A stretch of DNA of 64,000 bases. Source: Winogradskya consettensis. Lineage in GTDB: Bacteria; Actinomycetota; Actinomycetes; Mycobacteriales; Micromonosporaceae. Positions 51,995 to 59,798 of this stretch are shown piece by piece (the first letter of the stretch is position 1; each line of letters begins with the position of its first letter). Position numbers and translations under genes: made by a program. Below the pieces are notes generated by a model. It was not told the origin of the DNA. It saw only the letters and a list, made by a program, of their open reading frames with translations, and did not search any database. Where the stretch lies: the NCBI RefSeq assembly GCF_018332715.1, contig NZ_BOQP01000045.1, forward strand, positions 1 to 64,000, read 5' to 3'.

Positions 51995-52540
51995 ATGAGA
52001 GCTGACGCACAGCGCAACTACGACCGGATCGTCGAGGCAGCCTCCGAGGCGGTCGCCCGTGACGGCGCCGAGGCCTCCCTCGAGGAGATCGCCCGCCGCG
52101 CCGGTGTCGGTTCCGCCACCCTGCACCGGCACTTCCCGAACCGCTGGGCGTTGATGGGGGCGGTCTTCCACGGCCGCACCGAGGAGCTCTGCGAGCGGGC
52201 CGGGGAGCTGGAGTCGGTGCCCGATCCGCACGAGGCGCTGGTGACGTGGTTGCGCGAGCTCGCTGCGTACTCCGCGACCGCTCGTGGCCTGGCAGCGGTC
52301 CTCCTGGCCGAGCCCCTGCAGCAGAGCGAGTCCTGCGGCGCGATGCTGGTCACCGCAGGCGAGAAGCTGCGGCTCAGAGCGGTCGAGGCGGGCACCGTAC
52401 GCCCGGACGTCTCCATCGCCGACCTGCTCACCCTGGTCAACGCGATCGCCCTGGCCGCCGAGAAGACCGGCCCCGCCGAGGCGGAACGCCTGGTGAGCCT
52501 CGCCATGGACGGCATCTCGGCCCGTCCCCTGCGGAGGTGA
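51995..52540 (+). CDS. TetR-family transcriptional regulator
   Basis: 181 residues. DRIVEAASEAVARDGAEASLEEIARRAGVGSATLHRHFPNRWALMGAVF is a standard TetR helix-turn-helix; C-terminal domain SBP-56-like of the TetR_C type (SIADLLTLVNAIALAAE). Divergent from the NmrA-like gene. Its stop codon lies within the first of three 15-bp repeats. Confidence 0.92.
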   Translation: MRADAQRNYDRIVEAASEAVARDGAEASLEEIARRAGVGSATLHRHFPNRWALMGAVFHGRTEELCERAGELESVPDPHEALVTWLRELAAYSATARGLAAVLLAEPLQQSESCGAMLVTAGEKLRLRAVEAGTVRPDVSIADLLTLVNAIALAAEKTGPAEAERLVSLAMDGISARPLRR

Positions 52541-52578
52541 CGGAAGCCGAGGTGACGGAAGCCGAGGTGACGGAACAC
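52534..52578. repeat. 15-bp tandem repeat across the TetR stop codon
   Basis: GAGGTGACGGAAGCC at 52534, 52549 and, changed at the end, 52564. The TetR TGA is inside the first copy. Confidence 0.85.
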
Positions 52579-52858
52579 GCGCGGTTCGCGGTGATCACAC
52601 CGTTCGGTGACTACATTCGAGCTGATTGGTCCACGACCGTGGCGGGTCGCTGACTCGTTGGGGGCCGTGGGAAAACCGAGAAAGGAGTGATCACTGTGTG
52701 CGGTGTCGCGACACGACCGATTCCGGGCGGCGAGGGTGGAAACCTCCACCGGTAGCTCGGCCCGCCGGAGCCGTTGAGGTTCGCAGCGGTCCGTCCGTGG
52801 CGATCCTCAGCGGCTCCGACCCGCCCGGGGCGTGCACCCTCGCGCTCAGTCCGGCAGG

Positions 52859-52943
52859 CCCGCTCGGCTGGCAGGCCCGCTCGGCTGGCAGGCCCGCTCG
52901 GCTGGCAGGCCCGCTCGGCTGGCAGGCCCGCTCGGCTGGCAGG
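52859..52943. repeat. 17-bp tandem repeat, five copies
   Basis: CCCGCTCGGCTGGCAGG is repeated five times without error, ending 6 bp before the stop of the small membrane protein gene (52949). The gene-free stretch 52579-52858 before it shows nothing I can name. Confidence 0.92.
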
Positions 52944-52948
52944 GTCGG

Positions 52949-53137
52949 TCAGGGGGCCAGGGCGATCGTGGCGAGGCCGACCAGGGCGACCGAGAGCACC
53001 AGCGAGATGGTCAGCAGGGTGGCCGGTGCGAGTGATTCCGGCAGGGCGGTCGGCGATGTGAGGAACCGGCGCACGAAGCTGCCGCCCTCCCCGCCGGGGC
53101 CGCCCCCGGCAAGATGGTTGTTCCCGTCGGCATCCAT
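52949..53137 (-). CDS. Small single-span membrane protein
   Basis: 62 residues from ATG 53137 with GCAGAGGT upstream. A Gly-rich polar N-terminus (GGGPGGEGGS) precedes one strong hydrophobic helix (LLTISLVLSVALVGLATIAL). No family recognised. Divergent from another uncharacterised membrane protein gene across 317 bp, possibly a functional pair. Confidence 0.6.
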   Translation of the reverse strand: MDADGNNHLAGGGPGGEGGSFVRRFLTSPTALPESLAPATLLTISLVLSVALVGLATIALAP

Positions 53138-53454
53138 GGCGATCGACCTCTGCAATGAAAGTGGCGAATATTTACCGGCAAAGGATGCGGTGCTGTTCCG
53201 TGAGATCACAACCGGCTGCCCGTACGTATTCGGTGTACCGCTGATCGTGCTCCGTGAATCGGTGCCCCGTTTCCGGTCGATGAATTCCTGATCAATGCCC
53301 TCTGCAGGCGTCGATACTGCGACGGTGCGGGAAACGCGATCATCGAGCAATCACCCGGCGGAGTGACATGTCCGCGATGACGCTTTTGGCATAATGAGCG
53401 CAGGCGTTTCCAGTATGAGCTGATCGTCAGGGACGCGCTCGGGGGCTGAATGGC
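53138..53454. other. Gene-free divergent intergenic region
   Basis: No gene found. The stretch is less GC-rich than its surroundings (for example TTTTGGCATAATGAGCG near 53382), as expected for promoters of the two divergent membrane-protein genes. No clear palindrome. Confidence 0.5.
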
Positions 53455-54342
53455 ATGAAAAACGTCCAGGGATTCGTCAACTTCACCGCCCTCGCGGTCG
53501 GCCTGGCCGCCGGAGTGGCCCAGCTCGCCGGTTTCTCGAACGGCCTCGGACGCCTCATCCTCACCATGGTCGGCATTGCCTGCCTGCTGTTCCTCGTGGT
53601 CCGGTTCACGCTGTTCTACTACGTGCGGCGCGGCGGCCAGCTCAAGCGCGAGCTGGAGGAGGCCAACCAGCGCATGGCGACCCTGCAGGTCGGCCATCAG
53701 CACTACGTCGACGCGATCGACCGGATCATCGACCAGGAGGGCCCGATCTACACCGAGGCCCTCGAACTGGCCGTCACCATCGGGGCCGACGCGACCGGCG
53801 ACACCATCGTCGAACGCCGCCGCACCACCCCCAGACCGAGGGTCACCCAGCGCGCCATCAGGCCCGTCGTGCCCAGCGAGACGGAACGCATCACCAGCCT
53901 GGAGGATCTCGAATTCTCCTGCGGTCTCGACGGCGACGCGGCCGGCAACATAAGCGTTCTCCCGCTGCCGCGCAATCATCGTCCCCGCGCCTGGCTCGTC
54001 TTCGACCCGGGCCTCACGGAACAATTCGAATGGATGATCAGATATCGTCCGGCCGGGCTCTGGGACCCGCTGCGCGCCCACGGCTTCGATTACCTGATCT
54101 GGAATGACCGGCTCCCCGCCGGAAACGGCGACAGATCGATCCTCAGCGAACTCACCGTGAAATTCTATTTCCCCGACGGCCCCAGATCCCCCAGCGTCGT
54201 GGAACGCCGCGGATTCGGCAGCGCACTACCCCCGCAGCGCCTCGACGACGCCAAGGGCTGGCAGATCACCTGGCACGACCCGGCCCCCGCCGGCCGCCGT
54301 TACGAATGGGACCTCACCCAATCCGTCCGCCCACCCACCTGA
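53455..54342 (+). CDS. Hypothetical membrane-anchored protein with coiled coil
   Basis: 295 residues. Two N-terminal hydrophobic segments (TALAVGLAAGVAQLAGF and RLILTMVGIACLLFLVVRFTLFYYV) form a hairpin, then a short coiled coil (GGQLKRELEEANQRMATLQV). The rest is cytoplasmic, with a mixed domain of about 200 residues that includes EQFEWMIRYRPAGLWDPLRAHGFDYLIW. I do not recognise the soluble domain. GGGGGCTGAATGGC precedes the start. Confidence 0.75.
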   Translation: MKNVQGFVNFTALAVGLAAGVAQLAGFSNGLGRLILTMVGIACLLFLVVRFTLFYYVRRGGQLKRELEEANQRMATLQVGHQHYVDAIDRIIDQEGPIYTEALELAVTIGADATGDTIVERRRTTPRPRVTQRAIRPVVPSETERITSLEDLEFSCGLDGDAAGNISVLPLPRNHRPRAWLVFDPGLTEQFEWMIRYRPAGLWDPLRAHGFDYLIWNDRLPAGNGDRSILSELTVKFYFPDGPRSPSVVERRGFGSALPPQRLDDAKGWQITWHDPAPAGRRYEWDLTQSVRPPT

Positions 54343-54368
54343 CCGCCCGCATCGCGCATGATCGGGGG

Positions 54369-54680
54369 ATGGTGAGCGTGGGGACGGTCCGCAGCTGGAA
54401 CGCCGACGAAGGGTGGGGCGTGCTCGACGGCCCGGACGTTCCGGGCGGGTGCTGGGCGCACTTCTCCGCCGTCGCGGCGACGGGCCACCGCGAGCTCGGG
54501 ACCGGCCGGACGGTGGTGTTCCGAGCCGAGGCGGCAAACCAGGACGGCTACCCCTTCCGAGCCGTCAAGATCTGGACCGGCGAAAACAAGCCGCCCGACC
54601 CGCAGGCCGGGGCGGGCAGCTCCGACGCCTGCAGCAGCACCCTGACCCTCACCTTCGACAAGCCGGAACGCCAACCCTGA
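54369..54680 (+). CDS. Cold-shock-domain-like small protein
   Basis: 103 residues. SVGTVRSWNADEGWGVLDGPDVPGGCWAHFSAV recalls the CSD pattern G.VK.WN...GWGFI....G...FVHFSAI, but RNP1 is weak. C-terminal half is low-complexity. Likely a nucleic-acid-binding cold-shock relative. Converges with the SDR gene, 1 bp between stops. Confidence 0.7.
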   Translation: MVSVGTVRSWNADEGWGVLDGPDVPGGCWAHFSAVAATGHRELGTGRTVVFRAEAANQDGYPFRAVKIWTGENKPPDPQAGAGSSDACSSTLTLTFDKPERQP

Positions 54681-54681
54681 G

Positions 54682-55545
54682 TCAGACGACGGCGTCCGCT
54701 CCGATGAGAGCCGCGGTCGCATGCCACAACCGTTCCGCGGTGGCCGCGTCCTGGCCGGCCCGGCTGGGCTTACGGATCAGCGGATATCCGGTGAAGCTGA
54801 ACAGGCCGTCCGGGCCGACGTACGCATTGCCGGGGACGTCCTGCGTCGCCGCGTACATCAGGGGCAGCGCCCCGTGCTCGACGTCCTGGACCAGGAACGG
54901 CAACCGGTTGATGAGGCCCAGCGGGGAGTGGTTGACCAGCCCGGTCCGCGCGACACCCGGGTGCGCGACGATCGAGCGGACCGGGCTGCCCGAAGCGGTC
55001 AGGCGGCGCTGGAGTTCCAGCGAGAACAGGACGACGGCGAGCTTGGACGCCTCGTAGACCGCCAGCCCGTTGTACTTGCGGGTGCGCCAGTCGAGGTCGT
55101 CGAGGTCGAGTTTGCCGAAGCGGTGCAGCTGGCTGGACACCGTGACGACCCGGTCGGTCAGGCGGGGCAGCAGCAGGGCGGTCAGCAGGAACGGCCCGAA
55201 GTAGTTCGTCGCGGTCTGCACGTCCAGGCCCTGGGCGGTGCGCGCCGCCGGGATGTCCATCACGCCGGCGTTGTTGATCAAGACATCCAGCTCATCGGGG
55301 TACGAGTGCGCGAACGCGCGTACCGAATCCAGGTCGGCGACATCGAGGTGCTGGAAGCTGAAGTCGCCCGGAAGGCCGGCCATCGCTCTGCGTGCCTTGC
55401 TGACGTCACGCACGGCCAGCACCACCCGGGCACCGGCGCGGCCGAGCTCACGGGCGGTCACCGCGCCGATGCCACCGCCGGCGCCGGTGATCAGCACCGT
55501 CGTACCGGTCAGATCCTGCAGGTCGTCCGCGGTCCAGGTGGCCAT
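54682..55545 (-). CDS. SDR-family oxidoreductase
   Basis: 287 residues. VLITGAGGGIGAVTARELGRAGARVVLAVRD, NNAGVMD, a catalytic Ser in VSSQLH and YEASKLA for YxxxK. Same subfamily as the SDR at 49314-50261. Upstream is a divergent XRE regulator gene, likely its repressor. Confidence 0.9.
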   Translation of the reverse strand: MATWTADDLQDLTGTTVLITGAGGGIGAVTARELGRAGARVVLAVRDVSKARRAMAGLPGDFSFQHLDVADLDSVRAFAHSYPDELDVLINNAGVMDIPAARTAQGLDVQTATNYFGPFLLTALLLPRLTDRVVTVSSQLHRFGKLDLDDLDWRTRKYNGLAVYEASKLAVVLFSLELQRRLTASGSPVRSIVAHPGVARTGLVNHSPLGLINRLPFLVQDVEHGALPLMYAATQDVPGNAYVGPDGLFSFTGYPLIRKPSRAGQDAATAERLWHATAALIGADAVV

Positions 55546-55693
55546 GCCAAGCTCCTCCGTCAGGTGGGTGTGCCTCCAGTGGAAACGTTGCGGACGCTCG
55601 GATGAAGGGCCGGCTCAACCGCTGAATGACAGGGCGTGGCTAACGGTGACCCGCCTGCCGGACGATGGGTGGGACAAGAGAGGGGCTGGTCCG

Positions 55694-56539
55694 ATGGTGA
55701 ACCGCGACGGCCTTGCTGCCTTCCTGCGCGGCCGCAGGCAGTCCCTGCAACCCGAGGACGTCGGGTTGCGCCGGGGCAGCCGGCGGCGTACGAGTGGCCT
55801 GCGCCGTGAGGAGGTCGCCGAGCTGTGCGACATGTCGGCCGACTACCTGGCCCGCCTGGAACGCGGCAGCGGATCCCAGCCGTCGCAGCAGATGACCGCG
55901 GCCATCGCCCGGGGCCTGCGCCTGACCCCCGACGAGCGTGACCACCTGTTCCTGCTGTGCGGGCACAGCCGGCAACCACGGCAGCTGCGCGACGCGCACA
56001 TCAGCCCCGGCCTGCTGCGCGTCATGGACCGGCTCCAGGACACCCCCGCCGAGATCATCGGCCCGGTCGGCGAGACCCTGCAGCAGACCCCGCCGGCCGT
56101 GGCCCTGCTCGGCGACGAGACGCACCACACCGGCCCGGCACGCAGCGCCCTCTACCGCTGGTTCACCGACCCCGCCGCCCGCGACCGCTACCTGCCCGAG
56201 GACCACCACCAGCACAGCCGGGTGTACGCCGCGGTCCTGCGCGCCGTCGCCACCGCCCAGGGCCCCGGCTCGCCGGCCGCCTCCCTCGTCACCGCCCTGC
56301 GGACCGGCAGCGAGGAGTTCGCCGAGCTGTGGGACCGCCAGGAGGTGGGCCTGCGCTGGAGCAACGCCAAACGCTTCGTCCACCCCGAGGTCGGCCGCAT
56401 CGACCTCTACTGCCAGACCCTCCTCGACCCCGACCAGGGCCAGTCCCTGCTCATCTTCACCGCCACCCCCGGCACCGACAGCCACGACAAACTCGCCCTC
56501 CTCACCGTCCTCGGCACCGACACCTTCACCCGCTCCTGA
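55694..56539 (+). CDS. XRE-family regulator with MmyB-type ligand domain
   Basis: 281 residues from ATG 55694. N-terminal helix-turn-helix of the XRE type (LRREEVAELCDMSADYLARLERGSGSQPSQQMTAAIARGLRLT) and a C-terminal MmyB-like sensor (ALLGDETHHTGPARSALYRWFTDPAARDRY; WSNAKRFVHPEVG). This architecture is very common beside SDR genes in actinomycetes. It is divergent from the SDR. Confidence 0.92.
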   Translation: MVNRDGLAAFLRGRRQSLQPEDVGLRRGSRRRTSGLRREEVAELCDMSADYLARLERGSGSQPSQQMTAAIARGLRLTPDERDHLFLLCGHSRQPRQLRDAHISPGLLRVMDRLQDTPAEIIGPVGETLQQTPPAVALLGDETHHTGPARSALYRWFTDPAARDRYLPEDHHQHSRVYAAVLRAVATAQGPGSPAASLVTALRTGSEEFAELWDRQEVGLRWSNAKRFVHPEVGRIDLYCQTLLDPDQGQSLLIFTATPGTDSHDKLALLTVLGTDTFTRS

Positions 56540-56621
56540 CCCGGGCGAAGACCGATCGCCGGCCTGCCGCCGCCTGCCGCCGGCCGGGAAGCCGGGCGTC
56601 GCGGGTTCAAGGCTTGCGGGT

Positions 56622-56985
56622 TCAGGGCTTGCGGGGCCAGGCATCGACGAAGCGGTGGAGCAGTGTGGCCAAGGTGCGGGATTCGTCGGCGGCGAAGCCG
56701 GTCAGGGCGGCTGCGACGGCCCGGCGGCGGTTCTCGTTGATCGCGGCGACGAGCTCCCGGCCCTGCGTGGTGAGGCCGACGAGCGCGTACCGCGAGTCCT
56801 CCGGCGCGGCCCCGCGAGTGACCAGACCCTCCGCCAGCAGTTCGGTGGTCAGCCTGCCGGCGCGCGGGCGGTCCACCCCGATGGCGTCGGCGATCCGGGA
56901 GATCGGCAGACCCGCGGGGGAGTCGTCGAGCGCGTCGAGGAACCGGAACCGGGCGGCGTCCGGGTTGCCGTGGCCCGCCCGCGCG
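56622..56985 (-). pseudogene. MarR-like fragment, 5' end missing
   Basis: C-terminal 3/4 of a MarR regulator: ARFRFLDALDDSPAGLPISR, IADAIGVDRPRAGRLTTELL, the wing EDSRYALVGLTTQGRELV and a final HRFVDAWPRKP. Only a GTG at 56876 (within the recognition helix) is available as a start in frame, and the N-terminal helix of about 35 residues is missing. It abuts a second MarR fragment on the other strand, so the 5' end was probably lost in a rearrangement. Confidence 0.6.
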
Positions 56986-57004
56986 GACCCTCGGCCGTCG
57001 CGAC

Positions 57005-57316
57005 GTGACGCGCAGGCAGTGGCAACTGCTGTCCATACTGGCCGGTGGGCAGGCGACGCTCGCGGCTGCGAACGAGGCCCTCGCGCCGTTCGGGGAGGAC
57101 GTCCTGCCGCACCTCGATCCGCTTGTCACGCGGGGGATCGCGGGCCGCGCCGGTGAGGTCTACGTGCTCACCGATGCCGGCCGGGAGCTGTTGTCGGTTG
57201 AGGTCCGTGAGATGCGCGAGCTGACCACGGCGGGGCTGTGCGACGGCGACTACGAGCATGCGATCGCTACGCTGCGGGCCATGATCCGGAACCTGGAAAA
57301 CGGGTCGTCCGGGTGA
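57005..57316 (+). CDS. MarR/winged-helix-like protein, probably 5'-truncated
   Basis: 103 residues from GTG 57005. GRRDVTRRQWQLLSILAGG, LDPLVTRGIAGRAGEVYVLTDAGRELLSVEV and a final IATLRAMIRNLE recall the core and tail of a MarR protein, but the N-terminal dimerisation helix is absent. Could still be expressed as a small winged helix. Head-to-head with the other MarR fragment. Confidence 0.55.
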   Translation: MTRRQWQLLSILAGGQATLAAANEALAPFGEDVLPHLDPLVTRGIAGRAGEVYVLTDAGRELLSVEVREMRELTTAGLCDGDYEHAIATLRAMIRNLENGSSG

Positions 57317-57356
57317 GCCGGTGGCTGCTAGGTTGTCCGCGCTGAAAGGGGTCATC

Positions 57357-58088
57357 GTGCCGAGACTGAACCAGATCATCGCGGTGGAGAAAGGCGTCAA
57401 GAGCAAGGCGTTCGCCGAGCTGAGCGAGGCGCACCACGCCGTGCAGAAGACCGGCCCGCTCGCGGGCATCTCCCGGGCGTACCAGCCCAAGGACGAGGAG
57501 GGGGAGCAGCTCCCCGCCGAGTCGACGCGGGTGCAGATCAAGGCCGAGGACATCCTGCACGACATCGCGAGCACCTTGACCCGGCTCTTCGACGTCACGG
57601 CCACGAAGGACTGGACCAACTGCGTGGCCCGCGCCGACGTGGTCGTCGACGGGCGCACCATCGCCGCCCAGGTCCCGGTGACCTACCTGCTCTTCATGGA
57701 GAAGCAGCTCGTCGACCTGCACACGTTCGTGAAGAAGCTGCCGGTCCTCGACGCCGCGGAGTCCTGGGTGCGCGACGACTCGACCGACAGCTGGCGCACG
57801 GAGCCGGTGCGCACCAACCGCACCAAGAAGGTCCCGCGCAACCACGTCAAGGCCGAGGCCACCGACAAGCACCCGGCGCAGGTCGAGGTGTTCTACGAGG
57901 ACATCACCGTCGGCTACTGGACCACGGTGAAGTTCTCCGGCGCGCTGCCGGCCAAGCGGGTCAACGAGATCCTCGACCGCGTCGTCGCGCTGCAGACCGC
58001 GGTGAAGTTCGCTCGCGAGGAGGCCAACGGCACCGAGACCACCGACCAGCGGGTCGGCGCGGCCGTCTTCGGCTATCTCTTCGGGTGA
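57357..58088 (+). CDS. Conserved actinobacterial/phage protein of unknown function
   Basis: 243 residues from GTG 57357, ribosome site GAAAGGGG. The PRLNQIIAVEKGVKSKAF opening, LFDVTATKDWTNCVARADVVVDG, TYLLFMEKQLVDLHTFVKKLPVLD and the final YLFG are highly conserved in a family widespread in actinomycetes (DUF7873 as I recall). No catalytic motif. It ends immediately before the tRNA-like tract, a typical position for an accessory cargo gene. Confidence 0.75.
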   Translation: MPRLNQIIAVEKGVKSKAFAELSEAHHAVQKTGPLAGISRAYQPKDEEGEQLPAESTRVQIKAEDILHDIASTLTRLFDVTATKDWTNCVARADVVVDGRTIAAQVPVTYLLFMEKQLVDLHTFVKKLPVLDAAESWVRDDSTDSWRTEPVRTNRTKKVPRNHVKAEATDKHPAQVEVFYEDITVGYWTTVKFSGALPAKRVNEILDRVVALQTAVKFAREEANGTETTDQRVGAAVFGYLFG

Positions 58089-58126
58089 GAAACGAGGGTA
58101 GCCGTCACAGATTCCCCCGTGGGAGC

Positions 58127-58260
58127 GCGGGGGCGCGCCGTTCGCGGCGCAAAGCTGACAGCTGAGGCTGAAACTGACCGAGCCGGTCCCAGTGCGGGTT
58201 CGATCCCCGCCCCCCGCACCACCACGCGGGGGTAGCCCAATTGGCAGAGGCAGCCGGTGT
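58127..58260 (+). ncRNA. tRNA-like unit 1: 3' half followed by 5' half
   Basis: A 3' half has an anticodon-stem strand CCGGT (58183-58187), T-arm GCGGG/CCCGC with loop TTCGATC (58194-58210) and acceptor strand CCCCCGC (58211-58217), followed by ACCA. After it, a 5' half has acceptor GCGGGGG (58226-58232), T8-A9, a normal D-arm with GG in the loop (58235-58251) and GCCGG (58253-58257), which pairs with CCGGT. Upstream is a hairpin GCGCCG-TTCG-CGGCGC and another GCGGGGG (58127-58133) that could instead give an odd linear tRNA. No clear anticodon. Confidence 0.45.
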
Positions 58261-58329
58261 AAAACTCAGATTCTCGCTCCAACGTCAGCATTTTCCACCG
58301 ATCACCAGGTCGACCGGGCCCGGACGATG

Positions 58330-58405
58330 ACAGCGAATGCCGGTTCAAGTCCGGTCCGCCGCGCTTCGAGCGGCGGTAGTTTAATGGCAAAACTCGCGGT
58401 CCTGA
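58330..58405 (+). ncRNA. tRNA-like unit 2: 3' half followed by 5' half
   Basis: T-arm GCCGG/CCGGT with loop TTCAAGT (58339-58355) and acceptor strand CCGCCGC (58356-58362) come first. A 7-nt spacer GCTTCGA follows, then the matching acceptor GCGGCGG (58370-58376), T8-A9 and a normal D-arm GTTT/AAAC with GG in the loop (58379-58393). An anticodon stem can be drawn from TCGC with GCGA at 58333-58336. No downstream partner CCGCCGC for this 5' half was found. Confidence 0.4.
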
Positions 58406-58457
58406 CGAATGATCCAGGCCCTTAAATGTGCTGGTGTGTGCAATTCGGTGGCAAACC

Positions 58458-58490
58458 GAGGCCCGGGGATTGGCCATATCCCCGGGCTTC
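58458..58490. terminator. Bidirectional terminator hairpin
   Basis: GCCCGGGGAT (58461-58470) pairs with ATCCCCGGGC (58478-58487) around loop TGGCCAT; three further pairs (one G-T) extend it. It lies between the tRNA-like tract and a convergent gene. Confidence 0.7.
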
Positions 58491-59001
58491 ACCAAAGCTT
58501 GACCAACTCGTCGGTGACCACGTCAGGCGTGGTTGACCGGAACAGGTCGGCGGGTGGCAGGCCCGGCAGGTAGGCGACGTTGACCGACCACTTCTCGTAG
58601 CGCCACTCGCTGGTGCCGAAGTCCTCCCAGTAGCGGAAGTTGACCCGCCAGCGACCCCACTGCCCCCGCTCCAGGCGCAGTTTCACCTTGTCCGGGCGGC
58701 GGGGAAAGACGGAGAAGCACTGGCACCAGACGTCGGTGATTCCGCTGACGGCGAGGTGGCCGTCGACGACCTCTGCGCGTACGCACGCAGCAGGGTTGAG
58801 GGTTTGACGTGTCGAGAAGTTGTCGTCCTCGCGGGCGGTGATCTCGTGGACGGGAACGCCGGGAGGCAGGTCGAAGGACTCGGGCACGGCATTGCGCGGC
58901 ACGGCTCCGGGTGCGCCCCGGGAGCGTTTCGTCCATACCGTCAGCACGCGCTGGACCACGATCACCGGATCACGATCACCGATCGTGGCCGAACCCGTCA
59001 A
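58489..59001 (-). CDS. Hypothetical protein
   Basis: 170 residues. Aromatic-rich C-terminal half (WGRWRVNFRYWEDFGTSEWRYEKWSVNVAYLPGL) with a beta-strand pattern and VWCQCFSVFPRRPDKVKL before it. No family recognised and no signal peptide. Start is uncertain; the ATG at 59001 is used, and the divergent neighbour begins at 59037. Confidence 0.6.
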   Translation of the reverse strand: MTGSATIGDRDPVIVVQRVLTVWTKRSRGAPGAVPRNAVPESFDLPPGVPVHEITAREDDNFSTRQTLNPAACVRAEVVDGHLAVSGITDVWCQCFSVFPRRPDKVKLRLERGQWGRWRVNFRYWEDFGTSEWRYEKWSVNVAYLPGLPPADLFRSTTPDVVTDELVKLW

Positions 59002-59036
59002 CCGGGTTGTGCGCCGGGGGTGCCTACACTCTCCGG

Positions 59037-59780
59037 GTGACTGATCTTGCTGCCGCGCTGGCGGAACTGGATGTGGAGTTGCCGCCCGGGCGTCTGGTGC
59101 ACGGGGACGAGGGTGACGCCGAGCAGCCCGCGCTGTGGGTGAGTGACGGACCGGCTCCCGCCGGGTTGTGGGCGTCGCTGCGTGGGTCCGGGTTGTGGCC
59201 GTTGCTGCTTGATCATCTGCGCGATGAGCCGCGACGGCCGTGGGACGACGGCGAGCTGGAGCCGGAGGACCCGGGTGTTCTCGACGCGGAGACCGTGCTC
59301 AGTGCCTGGTGGGCCGGGCACGCCGGGGATGGTGTCGCGGTGGCACCGTACGAGCAGTGGCCGGGCCTGGCCGCGCCGATCAAGCCGCGCCGTGATCCGG
59401 ACAGCCACGCGGACCAGTGGGCGGGTGAGCTGCTGGCGAGCGATCGCAAGATGCGGCTCGGGCTGGTCGCCGCGGGGCGTGGTGCCGACGCGATCTCGGT
59501 CGCCGGGTGGCAGGGCGCGATCAACTACACCGGGCCGGCGGCGCTGACGGCGGTGGTGCGGTCGTGGGAGGAACGTTTCGGCGTACGCGTGATCGGGCTG
59601 GGATTTGCCGAACTCTATCTGAGCGTTTCGGCTCCGCCTGGCGATCAGGAAACGGCCTTGCGGGTGGCGGCTGAGCATTTCGCCTTCTGCCCGGACGGGG
59701 TCTGGCAGGGCACCGAAACCCTGGAGAAGTACGCCACTCAGCTCATCAACGCACCGTTCTGGTCCTTCTGGTGGGACTGA
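59037..59780 (+). CDS. DUF4253-type protein
   Basis: 247 residues from GTG 59037. Ends with the DUF4253 pattern: RLGLVAAGRGADAISVAGWQGAINYTGPAALTAVVRSWEERFGVRVIGLGFAELYLSV, APPGDQETALRVAAEHFAFCPDGVWQG. Family function is not known; many members neighbour polymorphic toxin immunity genes, but no toxin gene is visible here. The N-terminal half is acidic and variable. Confidence 0.82.
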   Translation: MTDLAAALAELDVELPPGRLVHGDEGDAEQPALWVSDGPAPAGLWASLRGSGLWPLLLDHLRDEPRRPWDDGELEPEDPGVLDAETVLSAWWAGHAGDGVAVAPYEQWPGLAAPIKPRRDPDSHADQWAGELLASDRKMRLGLVAAGRGADAISVAGWQGAINYTGPAALTAVVRSWEERFGVRVIGLGFAELYLSVSAPPGDQETALRVAAEHFAFCPDGVWQGTETLEKYATQLINAPFWSFWWD

Positions 59781-59798
59781 CACCCCGGCGGGAGCTCG

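Noticed and set aside
58127..58221. Selenocysteine tRNA (long tRNA with UUCG hairpin as D-arm)
   Set aside because: The acceptor is 7 bp and no TCA anticodon loop can be formed; no selA or selB gene is nearby.
58073..58495. Minus-strand protein of 140 residues
   Set aside because: The reading (GAGIEPAL, PDLNRH) is the familiar artefact of translating tRNA T-arms on the antisense strand.
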